Assembly: GCA_031268315.1 (NCBI GenBank)
Contig: JAIRXK010000023.1
Span: 1-58,216, forward strand
From: Puniceicoccales bacterium
Lineage (GTDB): Bacteria; Verrucomicrobiota; Verrucomicrobiia; Opitutales; JAIRLM01
DNA: 58,216 bases
Reading direction: 5' to 3'
Shown: positions 28,893-37,064 of the stretch, one piece after another
Numbering within the stretch: position 1 is the stretch's first letter
How the letters are laid out: each line of letters begins with the position of its first letter
Notes under the pieces: generated by a model
The model's input: the letters and a program-made list of their open reading frames with translations, nothing else
Told to the model about the DNA's origin: nothing
The model's database searches: none
Made by a program: the position numbers and the translations under genes

Positions 28893-28961
28893 ATCGGTCA
28901 GACAATTTCTTCCATCAGAATTCAGTTGGCCGTTCAAGAAAAAATTAAAAGTTTTTTTAAT

Positions 28962-29729
28962 TTATTTCCAAGATTCCAATGCCCGCCCCAGGGAGCAAAA
29001 GGAGTATTTTTCCTTTCGAAGCAATCCGACGATGTCATCGACGCAGAGACTGGTCAGTGTGCACACGTGCAGCAGGAGTATTTCATTTTGCGGCCGATTT
29101 GCCATTGTGTGGAACTGGGTCCGAAGGTGGACTAAAAAGGCACTGCGTATGGAATTTGCCAATTTTTTATCTCCGACCTTCAGCGCTCGCTGATACTTTG
29201 CGTTGTAGGACCAGTCCAGCGAATCGATGGTAATTCGCGCAATGGTGTAGCCATGGGCGCGCAGGAAGGATTTTACCGCGGATCGGTCCGGCTCAGGGCC
29301 AATGTCCAGAAATGGATAGCGGAAAAATTGCATGGGCCGGCGGTGGTATTTTTTCAATATGCCGTTGGTCGTTACCTCACCCCTGAGGATGTCCTGGCAA
29401 AAATTTTCATAGCCCACCTGAGAAAGCTTGCTATGGGAAGCGGTGTGATTGCCCAATTCGTGGCCTGATTTAATCCAAGATTTCAAAATTTTTTTCCTTC
29501 CATTGGTTTCGCTGCGATGGTGAATCGCATTTTCATTCACAAAGCCAACGGTGCGTATGTGCTCCCTTCCGAGGCATCGTAAGATTTTTTTATTAATCCG
29601 CAGCACGCATTCTGCGGGCAGGGCAAATTCATTGCAGGGCAAATCGTCGAAAGTAAGTGCAATTTCCTTTGCCGCGGCAGGCACTCCCAGTGCGGTGAAA
29701 AGTAGAGTGAAATAAAATACAGCGCGCAA
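28962..29729 (-). CDS. Secreted polysaccharide deacetylase (NodB homology)
   Basis: 255 residues. A signal peptide (FYFTLLFTALGVPAAA-KE) sends it across the inner membrane. The NodB motifs follow in order: TFDDLP (catalytic Asp pair), HELGNHTASH (metal His pair), FRYPF (Arg-Pro), and LLLHV near the end. The likely reaction is removal of N- or O-acetyl groups from peptidoglycan or another polysaccharide in the periplasm; the substrate cannot be told. The only in-frame start after the upstream stop is TTG at 29729, with no clear ribosome site, so the start is uncertain. Confidence 0.85.
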   Translation of the reverse strand: MRAVFYFTLLFTALGVPAAAKEIALTFDDLPCNEFALPAECVLRINKKILRCLGREHIRTVGFVNENAIHHRSETNGRKKILKSWIKSGHELGNHTASHSKLSQVGYENFCQDILRGEVTTNGILKKYHRRPMQFFRYPFLDIGPEPDRSAVKSFLRAHGYTIARITIDSLDWSYNAKYQRALKVGDKKLANSIRSAFLVHLRTQFHTMANRPQNEILLLHVCTLTSLCVDDIVGLLRKEKYSFCSLGRALESWK

Positions 29730-29839
29730 GATAACACATTATACCGTGGGCGGCTTTGGAACAATAAAAATAAAAAATTTTATGTTTGCATTGGAGGATA
29801 ATTCATTTTTGTACTCAGACAGGCCTGGAATTGTCAATG

Positions 29840-29929
29840 GGAGAGATGACAGAGTGGCCGATTGTGCAGCATTGGAAATGCTGTGTACTCGGAAGGGTAC
29901 CGTGGGTTCGAATCCCACTCTCTCCGCCA
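29840..29929 (+). tRNA. tRNA-Ser (GGA)
   Basis: 90-base class II tRNA: acceptor GGAGAGA with TCTCTCC, anticodon arm CAGCA-TTGGAAA-TGCTG giving anticodon GGA, a long variable arm (TACTCGGAAGGGTA), T arm GTGGG-TTCGAAT-CCCAC, and encoded GCCA end. Confidence 0.97.
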
Positions 29930-30044
29930 GTGGGCTAAAAAAACACAAAGGTTTACTGTCTGTTGTCCAATGAGTTTGGCATTTACGGTCGGAGCTGCGA
30001 AAAATAAATACCAATAAAAATATTGACCTTGCCACATTGCGTGA

Positions 30045-30527
30045 ATGTTAATTGAGACCATGGACGATATGACAGGGGACTTTAAGGAAATAGTGAGCCG
30101 CCGCGACAATCGCACATTGGCCATGCAGCTCATCTACGCCCACGACATTTCACCGGAAAGGCCATTTGATGTGCTTTGGAATGAGATACTCCACATGCTA
30201 AATGTGGATAATCTCAGCGAATCCTACAATTTTGCGCGTGCTCTCTGCGAGGGAACCATCTTCCATCGCAGTGAAATTGACAGTCGGTTGCAATCCTTTC
30301 TTGCCAATTGGAATTTTTGTCGATTGACAAAGGTGGACTTGGCCATTCTCCGCATGGCCTTCTTTGAGATGCTTTATTTTTCCGATGACGTTCCCGCGGT
30401 TGTAACGATCAATGAGGCCATTGAGTTGGGAAAGCAGTACTCTTCCGATGATTCTCGGCGGATCATCAATGGCATCTTAGATCAGCTCAGGCGGCATCTG
30501 CAGGTTGACGAAAAAACACGGCTCTAG
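30045..30527 (+). CDS. nusB: Transcription antitermination factor NusB
   Basis: All-helical protein that binds boxA RNA with S10 during rRNA transcription. 160 residues. The N-terminal RRDNRTLAMQLIYAHDI corresponds to the RNA-binding Arg-rich helix, and the C-terminal half shows the family pattern DLAILRMAFFEMLY, then INEAIELGKQYSSDDS and NGILDQL. ATG 30045 is used, although M6 or M9 are possible. No partner genes (ribH) lie beside it; it sits alone after tRNA-Ser. Confidence 0.92.
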   Translation: MLIETMDDMTGDFKEIVSRRDNRTLAMQLIYAHDISPERPFDVLWNEILHMLNVDNLSESYNFARALCEGTIFHRSEIDSRLQSFLANWNFCRLTKVDLAILRMAFFEMLYFSDDVPAVVTINEAIELGKQYSSDDSRRIINGILDQLRRHLQVDEKTRL

Positions 30528-30622
30528 CCCCAAATTATATCGCATTTCGCGAAAATTTCAAAAATACCCGATTAGACCTAGCCAATTACCGCAGCCATTT
30601 AGCTCACTCGCCATGGAAATAT

Positions 30623-31252
30623 TTATGCGAACATGTGGGATTCAATCATTGCGCACAGGGCATGGTAGATGGGAAGGTGTAATTCTTGGACCCGGTGGGT
30701 GACGCTTTCGGGAACGCAAATGCAAATGTCGCAGTGGGATTTCAGCCGTCCGCCACTTAGGCCAGTTAGGCCGATGACACGGGCACCCATGGCTTGGGCC
30801 GTTTTGCTGGCATGGAGGAGATTCTTTGAATTGCCCGATGTGGATATGCAAAAGAGAACGTCATTTTTTCGCGCGAGGGCAAAGACCTGCTGGGCAAAGG
30901 AAAAATCCCCGCAGCGGTCATTGGCAAATGCGGTGTGAAATGCGGAAAATGCGGAAAGGGGAATGGCGGGGAGTGCCCCCTCCAATTCGCGGGCAATTTC
31001 CGCGGACAGCCCATTCGGGGACTCAACCGGCCGATCCATGCGGAATGACTTAAGCAACTCGGCCGCCATGTGTTCTCCGTCGGCGGCACTGCCACCATTT
31101 CCACATAAGAGCAACTTGCCGCGGTGTTTTCCGTAGCACTCGGCTATGCAAATGTACGCATCCCAAATGGCAGATCCGCACGCCCCAAGCACCGGATAGC
31201 GCGTCACCAGATCGGACAAATGGACCTGCGGCGAAAGAGGACTCTCCTTCAT
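30623..31252 (-). CDS. gmhA: Sedoheptulose-7-phosphate isomerase GmhA
   Basis: First step of ADP-heptose synthesis for LPS core. A SIS-fold protein with CGNGGSAADGEHMAAEL (phosphate loop plus zinc His), FANDRCGDFSFAQQ, ISTSGNSKNLLHA (second Ser-rich phosphate loop), and the C-terminal helix QELHLPIYHALCAMIE with the metal Glu/His. ATG at 31252 is preferred over the TTG four codons upstream; neither has a clear ribosome site. The fit is good for GmhA, but another SIS sugar isomerase or DiaA cannot be fully excluded. rpsR follows upstream on the same strand. Confidence 0.82.
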   Translation of the reverse strand: MKESPLSPQVHLSDLVTRYPVLGACGSAIWDAYICIAECYGKHRGKLLLCGNGGSAADGEHMAAELLKSFRMDRPVESPNGLSAEIARELEGALPAIPLSAFSAFHTAFANDRCGDFSFAQQVFALARKNDVLFCISTSGNSKNLLHASKTAQAMGARVIGLTGLSGGRLKSHCDICICVPESVTHRVQELHLPIYHALCAMIESHMFA

Positions 31253-31270
31253 GCGAGGAAGCAAAAAACG

Positions 31271-31486
31271 CTATTTCATGAGAAGCATATTGCGTGCACG
31301 CTTAATGAGGCGCGTCACGATGCGTTGCTCCTTAGCGGTTAGGCGCGTATGCTTTCGGGAAATAATTTTTCCCGTTTCCGTTGTGTAGCGGGACAATTCC
31401 GCCACATCCATCCACGTCAATGCGACAACACTCTTTTTCGAATTTGTCTCCTGATGCTGCTGTACCTGTTGAACCTGATCGCTCAT
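31271..31486 (-). CDS. rpsR: 30S ribosomal protein bS18
   Basis: 71 residues from ATG 31486 (MSDQVQQVQQHQ). It has the bS18 core: MDVAELSRYTTETGKIISRK, then RLTAKEQRIVTRLIKRARNM. The Gln-rich N-terminus is variable. An alternative ATG at 31501 would add five residues. The usual neighbours rpsF and ssb are absent, so the operon has been broken up. It is divergent from the ATP/ADP translocase. Confidence 0.9.
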   Translation of the reverse strand: MSDQVQQVQQHQETNSKKSVVALTWMDVAELSRYTTETGKIISRKHTRLTAKEQRIVTRLIKRARNMLLMK

Positions 31487-31714
31487 AGAATATGGTGCCA
31501 TGAAATGGGAACATTTCGCCGTGGCAAGAAAAATTTTCATTTTTTTACGACTGGAAAAATGACCCCCTGGAGGCGCAAATTTAATTCCGAGCTGCAGAAT
31601 GTTTTCGAAAAGAAAAAACTTGCAGCCGTGAAATGGGAGGCTATTCGTTAGTGGTAGTCCTTTAGAAGGCGGATAAATTATGAGTATAAATATATTGAAC
31701 AGCTGGAGGCACCT

Positions 31715-33232
31715 ATGAAAGCGAAGAATGATGATTCTGTGCAATTTTCGCGGTTGCGGCGTATTTTTTTTCCAATTCACATCTACGAATTGAAAAAAGT
31801 TATGCCCATGGCGTTTATTTTTTTCTTTATTTTGACTAACTATACATTGCTGAGAAACGTGAAGGATAGTCTCGTCGTTACGGCCCCAAATTCGGGCGCC
31901 GAAGTGCTGTCATTTCTCAAACTATTTTGCGTGACACCGGCGGCCATTGTCTTCCTCGTTGTCTACGCAAAGGCGAGCAATATTCTCAGCAACGAGAAAC
32001 TTTTCTATGCGACGCTTTCGCCGTTTATTTTATTTTTTGGGCTGTTTGGATTTTTGATCTACCCGAATTTGGATTTTTTCCAGCCATCGGCGGTGACCAT
32101 TGCCGCATGGCAGGAGGCATTTCCGCGCTATAAGTGGATCGTTGCCGTTTGCGGGAATTGGACCTATTCCCTCTTCTATGTGCTGGCGGAAATTTGGGGC
32201 AGTGCCATCGTTTCCCTGTCATTTTGGCAGTTTGCCAATCAAATTACAAAAATCAGCGAGGCGAAGCGGCACTACGCATTTTTTGGATTTATGGCCCAAA
32301 CGGCCCTCATCGTTTCCGGCATACTCGGAGAACACTTTTCCAAGGCCAATGACTCCGTTGCCGGTGATATGTGGGGCCATTCCCTCCACTGGCTCATGGG
32401 AATGGTGGTCGTCTTTGGCATATCTATCATGTTTATTTATAGATGGATGTATACGCACGTGCTCACTGATTCGCGCTTCTATGACAAATCCGAGCCGGGA
32501 GTTGCGAAGAAAAAAAAGCCGAAGGTTTCCCTTTCGCAAAGCTTCAAGACCATTCTCACATCTCCCTATCTCGGGCTCATTGCGCTCCTGGTCATTTGCT
32601 ATGGAATGAGTGTTAATTTCGTGGAGGCGGTGTGGAAGAGCCAGGTCAAGTTGCACCATCCCAATCCCAATGATTTCAATACGTTCATGAGCCAGTACAC
32701 CACCATACTTGGCTGCGTGTCCATGGGTATGATGTTTGTTGGCAGCAACATTCTCCGCATATTTCGCTGGTTCACTGCGGCAATTATTACGCCAATTCTT
32801 CTCCTTATTCTCGGCGGTTTGTTCTTTGCATTTGTTCTGTTTCGCAATGAATTGCAATCGCTGGTCACGAGTTTCGGAACCACGCCATTGATCATGGCGG
32901 TGATGTTTGGTGCGACCGTTGTTGTGGCGACAAAGTCAACGAAATATGCCCTCTTCGACCTGACCAAGGAAATGGCCTATATTCCACTTGATGAGGAAAT
33001 GAAGGTAAAAGGTAAGGCAACCGTTGACGTGCTCGGTGGCCGCCTAGGCAAGGCGGGCGGCGCTGGATTTCAAACGGTCCTATTCATGCTCATGCCGGGT
33101 GCATCCTATTTCCAAATTGCTCCCATTGTGGCCGGTGCATTCTTCGTAATGTGTATCGTTTGGATTTTTGCCGTCAAAGGCTTGAGTCGTAGGATAGAAG
33201 CCATTACGAGGGAACCCGGGCAGGCCGCCTAG
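31715..33232 (+). CDS. ATP/ADP translocase (Npt/Tlc family)
   Basis: Exchanges host ATP for bacterial ADP across the inner membrane, the hallmark of energy parasitism in Chlamydiae, Rickettsiales and similar symbionts. 505 residues and about 12 hydrophobic segments. Family features: the N-terminal IFFFILTNYTLLRNVKDSLV with KDSLVV, FLKLFCVTPAAIVFLVVYAK, and the C-terminal ATKSTKYALFDLTKEMAYIP followed by KGKATVDVLGGRLGKAGGA. All are typical of nucleotide transporters rather than of mitochondrial carriers. ATG 31715 has GGAGG at 31705-31709. Whether it is strictly an ATP/ADP exchanger or a broader nucleotide importer cannot be told. Confidence 0.95.
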   Translation: MKAKNDDSVQFSRLRRIFFPIHIYELKKVMPMAFIFFFILTNYTLLRNVKDSLVVTAPNSGAEVLSFLKLFCVTPAAIVFLVVYAKASNILSNEKLFYATLSPFILFFGLFGFLIYPNLDFFQPSAVTIAAWQEAFPRYKWIVAVCGNWTYSLFYVLAEIWGSAIVSLSFWQFANQITKISEAKRHYAFFGFMAQTALIVSGILGEHFSKANDSVAGDMWGHSLHWLMGMVVVFGISIMFIYRWMYTHVLTDSRFYDKSEPGVAKKKKPKVSLSQSFKTILTSPYLGLIALLVICYGMSVNFVEAVWKSQVKLHHPNPNDFNTFMSQYTTILGCVSMGMMFVGSNILRIFRWFTAAIITPILLLILGGLFFAFVLFRNELQSLVTSFGTTPLIMAVMFGATVVVATKSTKYALFDLTKEMAYIPLDEEMKVKGKATVDVLGGRLGKAGGAGFQTVLFMLMPGASYFQIAPIVAGAFFVMCIVWIFAVKGLSRRIEAITREPGQAA

Positions 33233-33243
33233 TTTACCATTGG

Positions 33244-33273
33244 GCGGAGCCGAAAAATTCCCTCCGGCTCCGC
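33244..33273. terminator. Bidirectional hairpin between npt and mnmA
   Basis: GCGGAGCCG and CGGCTCCGC form a perfect 9-bp stem around a 12-base loop, placed exactly between two converging genes (stop at 33232, stop at 33275). There is no long U run, so it may stop transcription only partly or protect 3' ends. Confidence 0.6.
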
Positions 33274-33274
33274 T

Positions 33275-34348
33275 CTAGGTGGTGTAAATTCCACTCCCTA
33301 GGAGGCGTTTGTCGTCGTAGAATGCAAAGGTTTGTCCCTCGGCCAGTGCCCGCTGGGCAGTTTCAAATTCAACGGCGGCCCGGCCGTTTTCAGCGAATGT
33401 GATGTGTACGGGAATGGAGGGATCCCGGTAGCGCACTTTTCCCAGCATGGCATGGGATCCGGCGATGGGTTCTCCAATGAAATGCACATCGGAGAGAATA
33501 ACTGAATGGGTAGAAAGGCCATTTGCACGGTCCGATTCAAAGGCTACAATGAGCTGATTTTTTTCCAAATCCTTTCCCACGACGACAAATTTTTCAAAAT
33601 CGCGGTTGGATGGAACGCCAATTCCCTTCCTTTGGCCCATGGTATAGCGGTAGAGTCCACTGTGGCGGCCCACAACTTTTCCGTCGCAGCGAATGATGTC
33701 GCCGGGATTTGGCTTCAAATGGGATCGGAGAAAATCCTGCAGGGTTACTTTCCCGCCGAGGAAGCAGATGTCCTGGCTCTCCCTGCGATTGGCATTGGGC
33801 AGGCCGATTTTTTGCGCCAGGGCGCGCACTTCCACCTTCCGCAGATGTCCAACGGGAAATAAAATTTTTTCCAGTGCATTTCCGCAGATGCGGGACAGAA
33901 AATAGGATTGATCCTTTGTTTCATCGATGCCTTCCCAAAGTTGATGGGTATTTTTTTCTTTGAAAATGCGGCAATAGTGGCCCGTAGCAAGTTCGGTGAA
34001 GCCGTTTTTCACTGCGTAGTCAAGGAGTGCTCCGAACTTGATAAATTGGTTGCACAGAATGTCGGGATTGGGAGTTATGCCCCTTCGATAACCGTCGATT
34101 AGCGCTTCCACCACGTGTTTCTTGTAAAAACTCATCATATTGACGATGGAAAATGGAATGGCGAGGTGATCGGCGACGGACTTGGCGCTCTGTAGGTCTT
34201 CCGCCCACGGACATTGGCCAAGCTCATTTTCATTCTGCCAAGTGCGCATGTATACGGCACTGACATCCATTCCCATGGATTTGAGAAGAAACGCGGCAAC
34301 GGCGCTGTCAACGCCACCGGAAATTGCAATGAGTACGCGCTTCGACAT
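33275..34348 (-). CDS. mnmA: tRNA 2-thiouridylase MnmA
   Basis: Adds sulfur to U34 of tRNA-Glu, -Gln and -Lys. 357 residues, full length. The N-terminal ATP-binding loop is AISGGVDSAVAAFLL. The two catalytic cysteines are visible in NPDILCNQFIKF and ESQDICFLGG, and TGHYCRI and TMGQRKGIG are family signatures. The C-terminal beta-barrel ends in the typical GSGIYT. Start ATG 34348. The tRNA-Glu(UUC) in this window is a direct substrate. Confidence 0.96.
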   Translation of the reverse strand: MSKRVLIAISGGVDSAVAAFLLKSMGMDVSAVYMRTWQNENELGQCPWAEDLQSAKSVADHLAIPFSIVNMMSFYKKHVVEALIDGYRRGITPNPDILCNQFIKFGALLDYAVKNGFTELATGHYCRIFKEKNTHQLWEGIDETKDQSYFLSRICGNALEKILFPVGHLRKVEVRALAQKIGLPNANRRESQDICFLGGKVTLQDFLRSHLKPNPGDIIRCDGKVVGRHSGLYRYTMGQRKGIGVPSNRDFEKFVVVGKDLEKNQLIVAFESDRANGLSTHSVILSDVHFIGEPIAGSHAMLGKVRYRDPSIPVHITFAENGRAAVEFETAQRALAEGQTFAFYDDKRLLGSGIYTT

Positions 34349-34413
34349 GGTGGCAAATACATACGATGATATCTAAAAAAGCCGGGGCGAGCGGGGTGGA
34401 CGCATATGACAAT

Positions 34414-34437
34414 GGGACCTCCGAATTCGGAGATCCC
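34414..34437. repeat. Near-perfect 24-base palindrome
   Basis: GGGACCTCC-GAATTC-GGAGATCCC, palindromic except for one C/A mismatch. It lies downstream of tRNA-His and upstream of mnmA, both on the minus strand. It could end the tRNA transcript or be a protein site; no U run follows. Confidence 0.5.
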
Positions 34438-34496
34438 AAGCACCCACCTGGTTCCTAGCTTGAACTTACATGACCCCAATGCCCTGCTTGCGCAGC

Positions 34497-34574
34497 TGGG
34501 GTGGCTAACGGGACTTGAACCCGCGACCCTCGGAACCACAATCCGATGCTCTAGCCAACTGAGCTATAGCCACC
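34497..34574 (-). tRNA. tRNA-His (GUG)
   Basis: Cloverleaf on the minus strand: acceptor GTGGCTA with TAGCCAC, anticodon arm CGGAT-TGTGGTT with anticodon GTG, T arm GCGGG-TTCAAGT-CCCGT. An extra G at -1 (34574) faces discriminator C (34500), as expected for tRNA-His, and CCA is encoded at 34497-34499. Confidence 0.97.
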
Positions 34575-35031
34575 AACCGCTGTGAGGAGAATTAGATTGC
34601 GCAGGGAAGTCAACGGAAAATATTAAAAAACTCCAAAATTTTTTTTGAGTTCCATTGACAGTGGCCGGCAGCGGCAGCAACATGGAGTCCATGGGAAAAA
34701 GACACGGTCTCCTGGCGGGAAAGCGGCGGAAAAAAAATCCAGCAAATCCACTCATGGATAACTGTTTTGGAAAAAATGATGTCCATCGGCTTTTTCCGCT
34801 CCTCCTTCGCTTTTTATTCGGCACGGTGCTTAGCGTTTGCGCCATTCGCATCGCCTTTCTGAGCCTGCGCGCATTTGCAATTTTTCGTACCTAGTTTTTC
34901 TCAAATTCACCGACAAAATTCCATTTTTTTTTGATGCCACTGCGGGCTGGGCGCCATTTTCCATTTTTTTTTTAAAAATAAACAAAAAAGACTTGCATGG
35001 CAGATTGGGAACTATTTGATGGCCTTCGACT
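34575..35031. other. Gene-free region upstream of rplU
   Basis: About 455 bases without a supportable gene. Short frames exist on both strands (for example 34655-34894) but have no ribosome site or recognisable protein. The stretch just before rplU is A/T-rich with long T and A runs and is the likely place for the rplU-rpmA promoter and leader. Confidence 0.5.
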
Positions 35032-35346
35032 ATGAAAGCAGTAGTACGTGCACAGGGTAGGCAGATTAGCGCAAAGGAGGGCGACGTTTTCGAGCTCAAT
35101 CGCTTTGCGGGGAGTGGCGCAGGGGACATTATCCAATTGGATGAGGTTCTTGTTCTCGGCGAAGGTGAAGGGGCAAAAATTGGGACGCCGCTCGTTGAGG
35201 GCGCTTCCGTGACCATTCGCGTCGTGGAAAATAAGCGTGGAAAGAAAATTTTGGTCATTAAGCGCCTGCGGCGCAAGGGATTTCACAAAAAGCGCGGGCA
35301 CCGGCAGGAGATTTCGGTGGTTCGCGTGGAGAGCATTCAAGGATAA
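35032..35346 (+). CDS. rplU: 50S ribosomal protein bL21
   Basis: Binds 23S rRNA on the large subunit. 104 residues, standard length. Typical pattern: AVVRAQGRQISAKEGDVFEL, then IIQLDEVLVLGEGEGAKIGT, VTIRVVENKRGKKILVIKRL, and the basic end RRKGFHKKRGHRQEIS. It lies directly before rpmA, the near-universal order, with 9 bases between. Confidence 0.97.
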   Translation: MKAVVRAQGRQISAKEGDVFELNRFAGSGAGDIIQLDEVLVLGEGEGAKIGTPLVEGASVTIRVVENKRGKKILVIKRLRRKGFHKKRGHRQEISVVRVESIQG

Positions 35347-35355
35347 GGATTTGTC

Positions 35356-35604
35356 ATGGCACATAAAAAAGGTCAGGGAACGTCACGCAATGGCCGTGAC
35401 AGTCGCGGGCAGCGGCTCGGCGTAAAAAAGTACGACGGTGAGGTTGTCCGCGCGGGAAATATTATCGTCCGCCAACGCGGCACAAAGACGCACGCCGGCG
35501 AAAACGTCGGAATGGGAAGGGACTACACGCTCTTCGCACTCATCGATGGTTCGGTAAAGTGGAACGGGGTCCGGCGCCGCGTGTCCATTGTATCAATTTC
35601 CTAG
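35356..35604 (+). CDS. rpmA: 50S ribosomal protein bL27
   Basis: Large-subunit protein whose N-terminus reaches the peptidyl transferase centre. 82 residues: [20 protein letters not shown] at the start, then [20 protein letters not shown] and the end [13 protein letters not shown]. No N-terminal cleavage extension. AAGGAT precedes the ATG. Co-transcribed with rplU. Confidence 0.97.
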   Translation: MAHKKGQGTSRNGRDSRGQRLGVKKYDGEVVRAGNIIVRQRGTKTHAGENVGMGRDYTLFALIDGSVKWNGVRRRVSIVSIS

Positions 35605-35651
35605 CTTTGGACGACTGCAAAATTTGAATTTCAAGGCGATTTCTATAATTT

Positions 35652-35670
35652 TTATCCGTGGAACGGATAA
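35652..35670. terminator. Hairpin after rpmA
   Basis: TTATCCG and CGGATAA form a 7-bp stem with a 5-base loop, flanked by T-rich sequence on the left and TTTCC on the right. It lies 48 bases after rpmA and just after the end of the converging gene at 35675, so it could serve both. Confidence 0.6.
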
Positions 35671-35674
35671 TTTC

Positions 35675-36073
35675 CTAGGGCTTTGGGCAAAATGGTAGAT
35701 CGTTGTAGGCTGCCTTTAGGTCCAGGTATTCACCTATGCCCCTCTTGCAGTCACTGCAGAGCTCTGCGTCGCTGACCACGCATTTCTCACAGAAGCCCCA
35801 ATTATTGACAAAGCGTATTTTGAATTGAGCAACACCAAATGCAAAATACAGACTCCAAACCTTGGAAAAGCCGGATTTTCCTTTTTTGCAAAGCCAGATA
35901 AGGCTCGATATGAGTGCCTTGATCGTCAAATAGGGCACCAAAACAATTGAAAACACAACATAGACAGTGGCATAGGTTTTCACTGTCCACAGATCATAGC
36001 GGGATATGCCTGCGCAATATTCATCGCTACCTGCGGCGGGCTTGCCGCTATCAACGTATAATGTACTTTCCAT
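35675..36073 (-). CDS. Small membrane protein with a paired CxxC motif
   Basis: 132 residues, family not recognised. Residues 30-62 are strongly hydrophobic (YATVYVVFSIVLVPYLTIKA and on to IWLC), probably one long or two short membrane segments. The C-terminal part has CEKCVVSDAELCSDC, i.e. CxxC-x7-CxxC, a possible zinc or metal knuckle. No signal peptidase site. ATG 36073 lacks a strong ribosome site. It may be another host-membrane or inclusion-type protein; nothing ties it to its neighbours. Confidence 0.5.
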   Translation of the reverse strand: MESTLYVDSGKPAAGSDEYCAGISRYDLWTVKTYATVYVVFSIVLVPYLTIKALISSLIWLCKKGKSGFSKVWSLYFAFGVAQFKIRFVNNWGFCEKCVVSDAELCSDCKRGIGEYLDLKAAYNDLPFCPKP

Positions 36074-36323
36074 AGCATCTGCAGTAGAAACGATGCAGGT
36101 AGCTTTGTCAATGTTTTTCCGGCGGGCTTGAATTTTCGGAATTAGCCGACTACGTTTGTCGCAAAAAGATATCCCGTCGAAATTTTAACAATTCTGCGAG
36201 TGTGCAAACAATCTGCGTAGCCAACGCCAGCATTCATCCACCGTTGACCCATTACCTTTGCGGTGAAAATTAAATTTTTCACCTTCTCTGCGCAGGGATC
36301 GCCTGCGCCGCGCGATCTTCTAT

Positions 36324-36986
36324 CTAGGATGAATATTTATTAAATCTTTTTTTGTGATTTTTCCGATTTTGCTCAATTTTCTCGTTTTCACCCTGATTGA
36401 CTTTTTCATAATTTTCACGCTTACCCTGCTCGCGGGCAACGAAATCTTTCAGCTGCTGCTGACTTCTTTCTGCGGCAGCTTTCGAAGCATCTGGATTTGC
36501 TTTTTCTTCTTTTTCATTTTTTTTCTGCTTTAATTCCGCCTCTAATTTGATGGCTAGCGCAGTGAATTTCTGCAAACACGCAACGATGGCGGCACCATTG
36601 CTGGCATCGTCGCGAACGTCAGGATCGATGTCGGCGATATTGCGGACAAATCTCTGTGCCGATACTACATTTTGCAAATCACTATTGGTGTGCTCTGTCG
36701 AGGTGGCAATGCTGTCGTCCACAATGCCGAATGTTTCTTCGACCAAAAACCTTACAAACTTTGCTTTCTCGCCCACGTTGGAAAATCTGAAGAAATCCGT
36801 CCTGGCGGTATTTTCCAAGGAACCAATCGCGTCGCTAAATTGGTTGCCACTGAAAAAAGTAGCCCGAAGTGTCTCGAAGAAGATAACGTAGGCTGTTGGA
36901 TTAAATGTTTGAACGTTAAAATCAGTTCCGGTTCCGGAAGCTGTACGACTGGTATGGCCATTTCTGCCAAAGGGAATTGTATTCAT
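36324..36986 (-). CDS. Unknown soluble protein with basic coiled-coil tail
   Basis: 220 residues from ATG 36986 (MNTIPFGRNGHTSR), chosen because a perfect GGAGG lies 8-12 bases upstream; the open frame extends eight codons further. Residues 1-35 are Thr/Gly/Ser-rich and polar, like a secretion signal of type III substrates (inference). Residues 35-150 look globular and helical. From about 150 the chain is Lys/Glu/Gln-rich (EAELKQKKNEKEEK and onwards) and should form a coiled coil, ending in a basic tail. No family was recognised. The strong ribosome site implies high translation, unusual among the orphan genes here. Confidence 0.6.
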   Translation of the reverse strand: MNTIPFGRNGHTSRTASGTGTDFNVQTFNPTAYVIFFETLRATFFSGNQFSDAIGSLENTARTDFFRFSNVGEKAKFVRFLVEETFGIVDDSIATSTEHTNSDLQNVVSAQRFVRNIADIDPDVRDDASNGAAIVACLQKFTALAIKLEAELKQKKNEKEEKANPDASKAAAERSQQQLKDFVAREQGKRENYEKVNQGENEKIEQNRKNHKKRFNKYSS

Positions 36987-37064
36987 AAAAGTACCTCCTA
37001 GGGTGCACACATTCTTAGAGTAAAACGATAAAAGTCAACATTTTTTTAGAAATCATTGGAAAAT

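Noticed and set aside
34655-34894. 79-codon ORF between tRNA-His and rplU
   Set aside because: No ribosome site, no family, composition like the surrounding noncoding DNA, and an equally long frame on the opposite strand.
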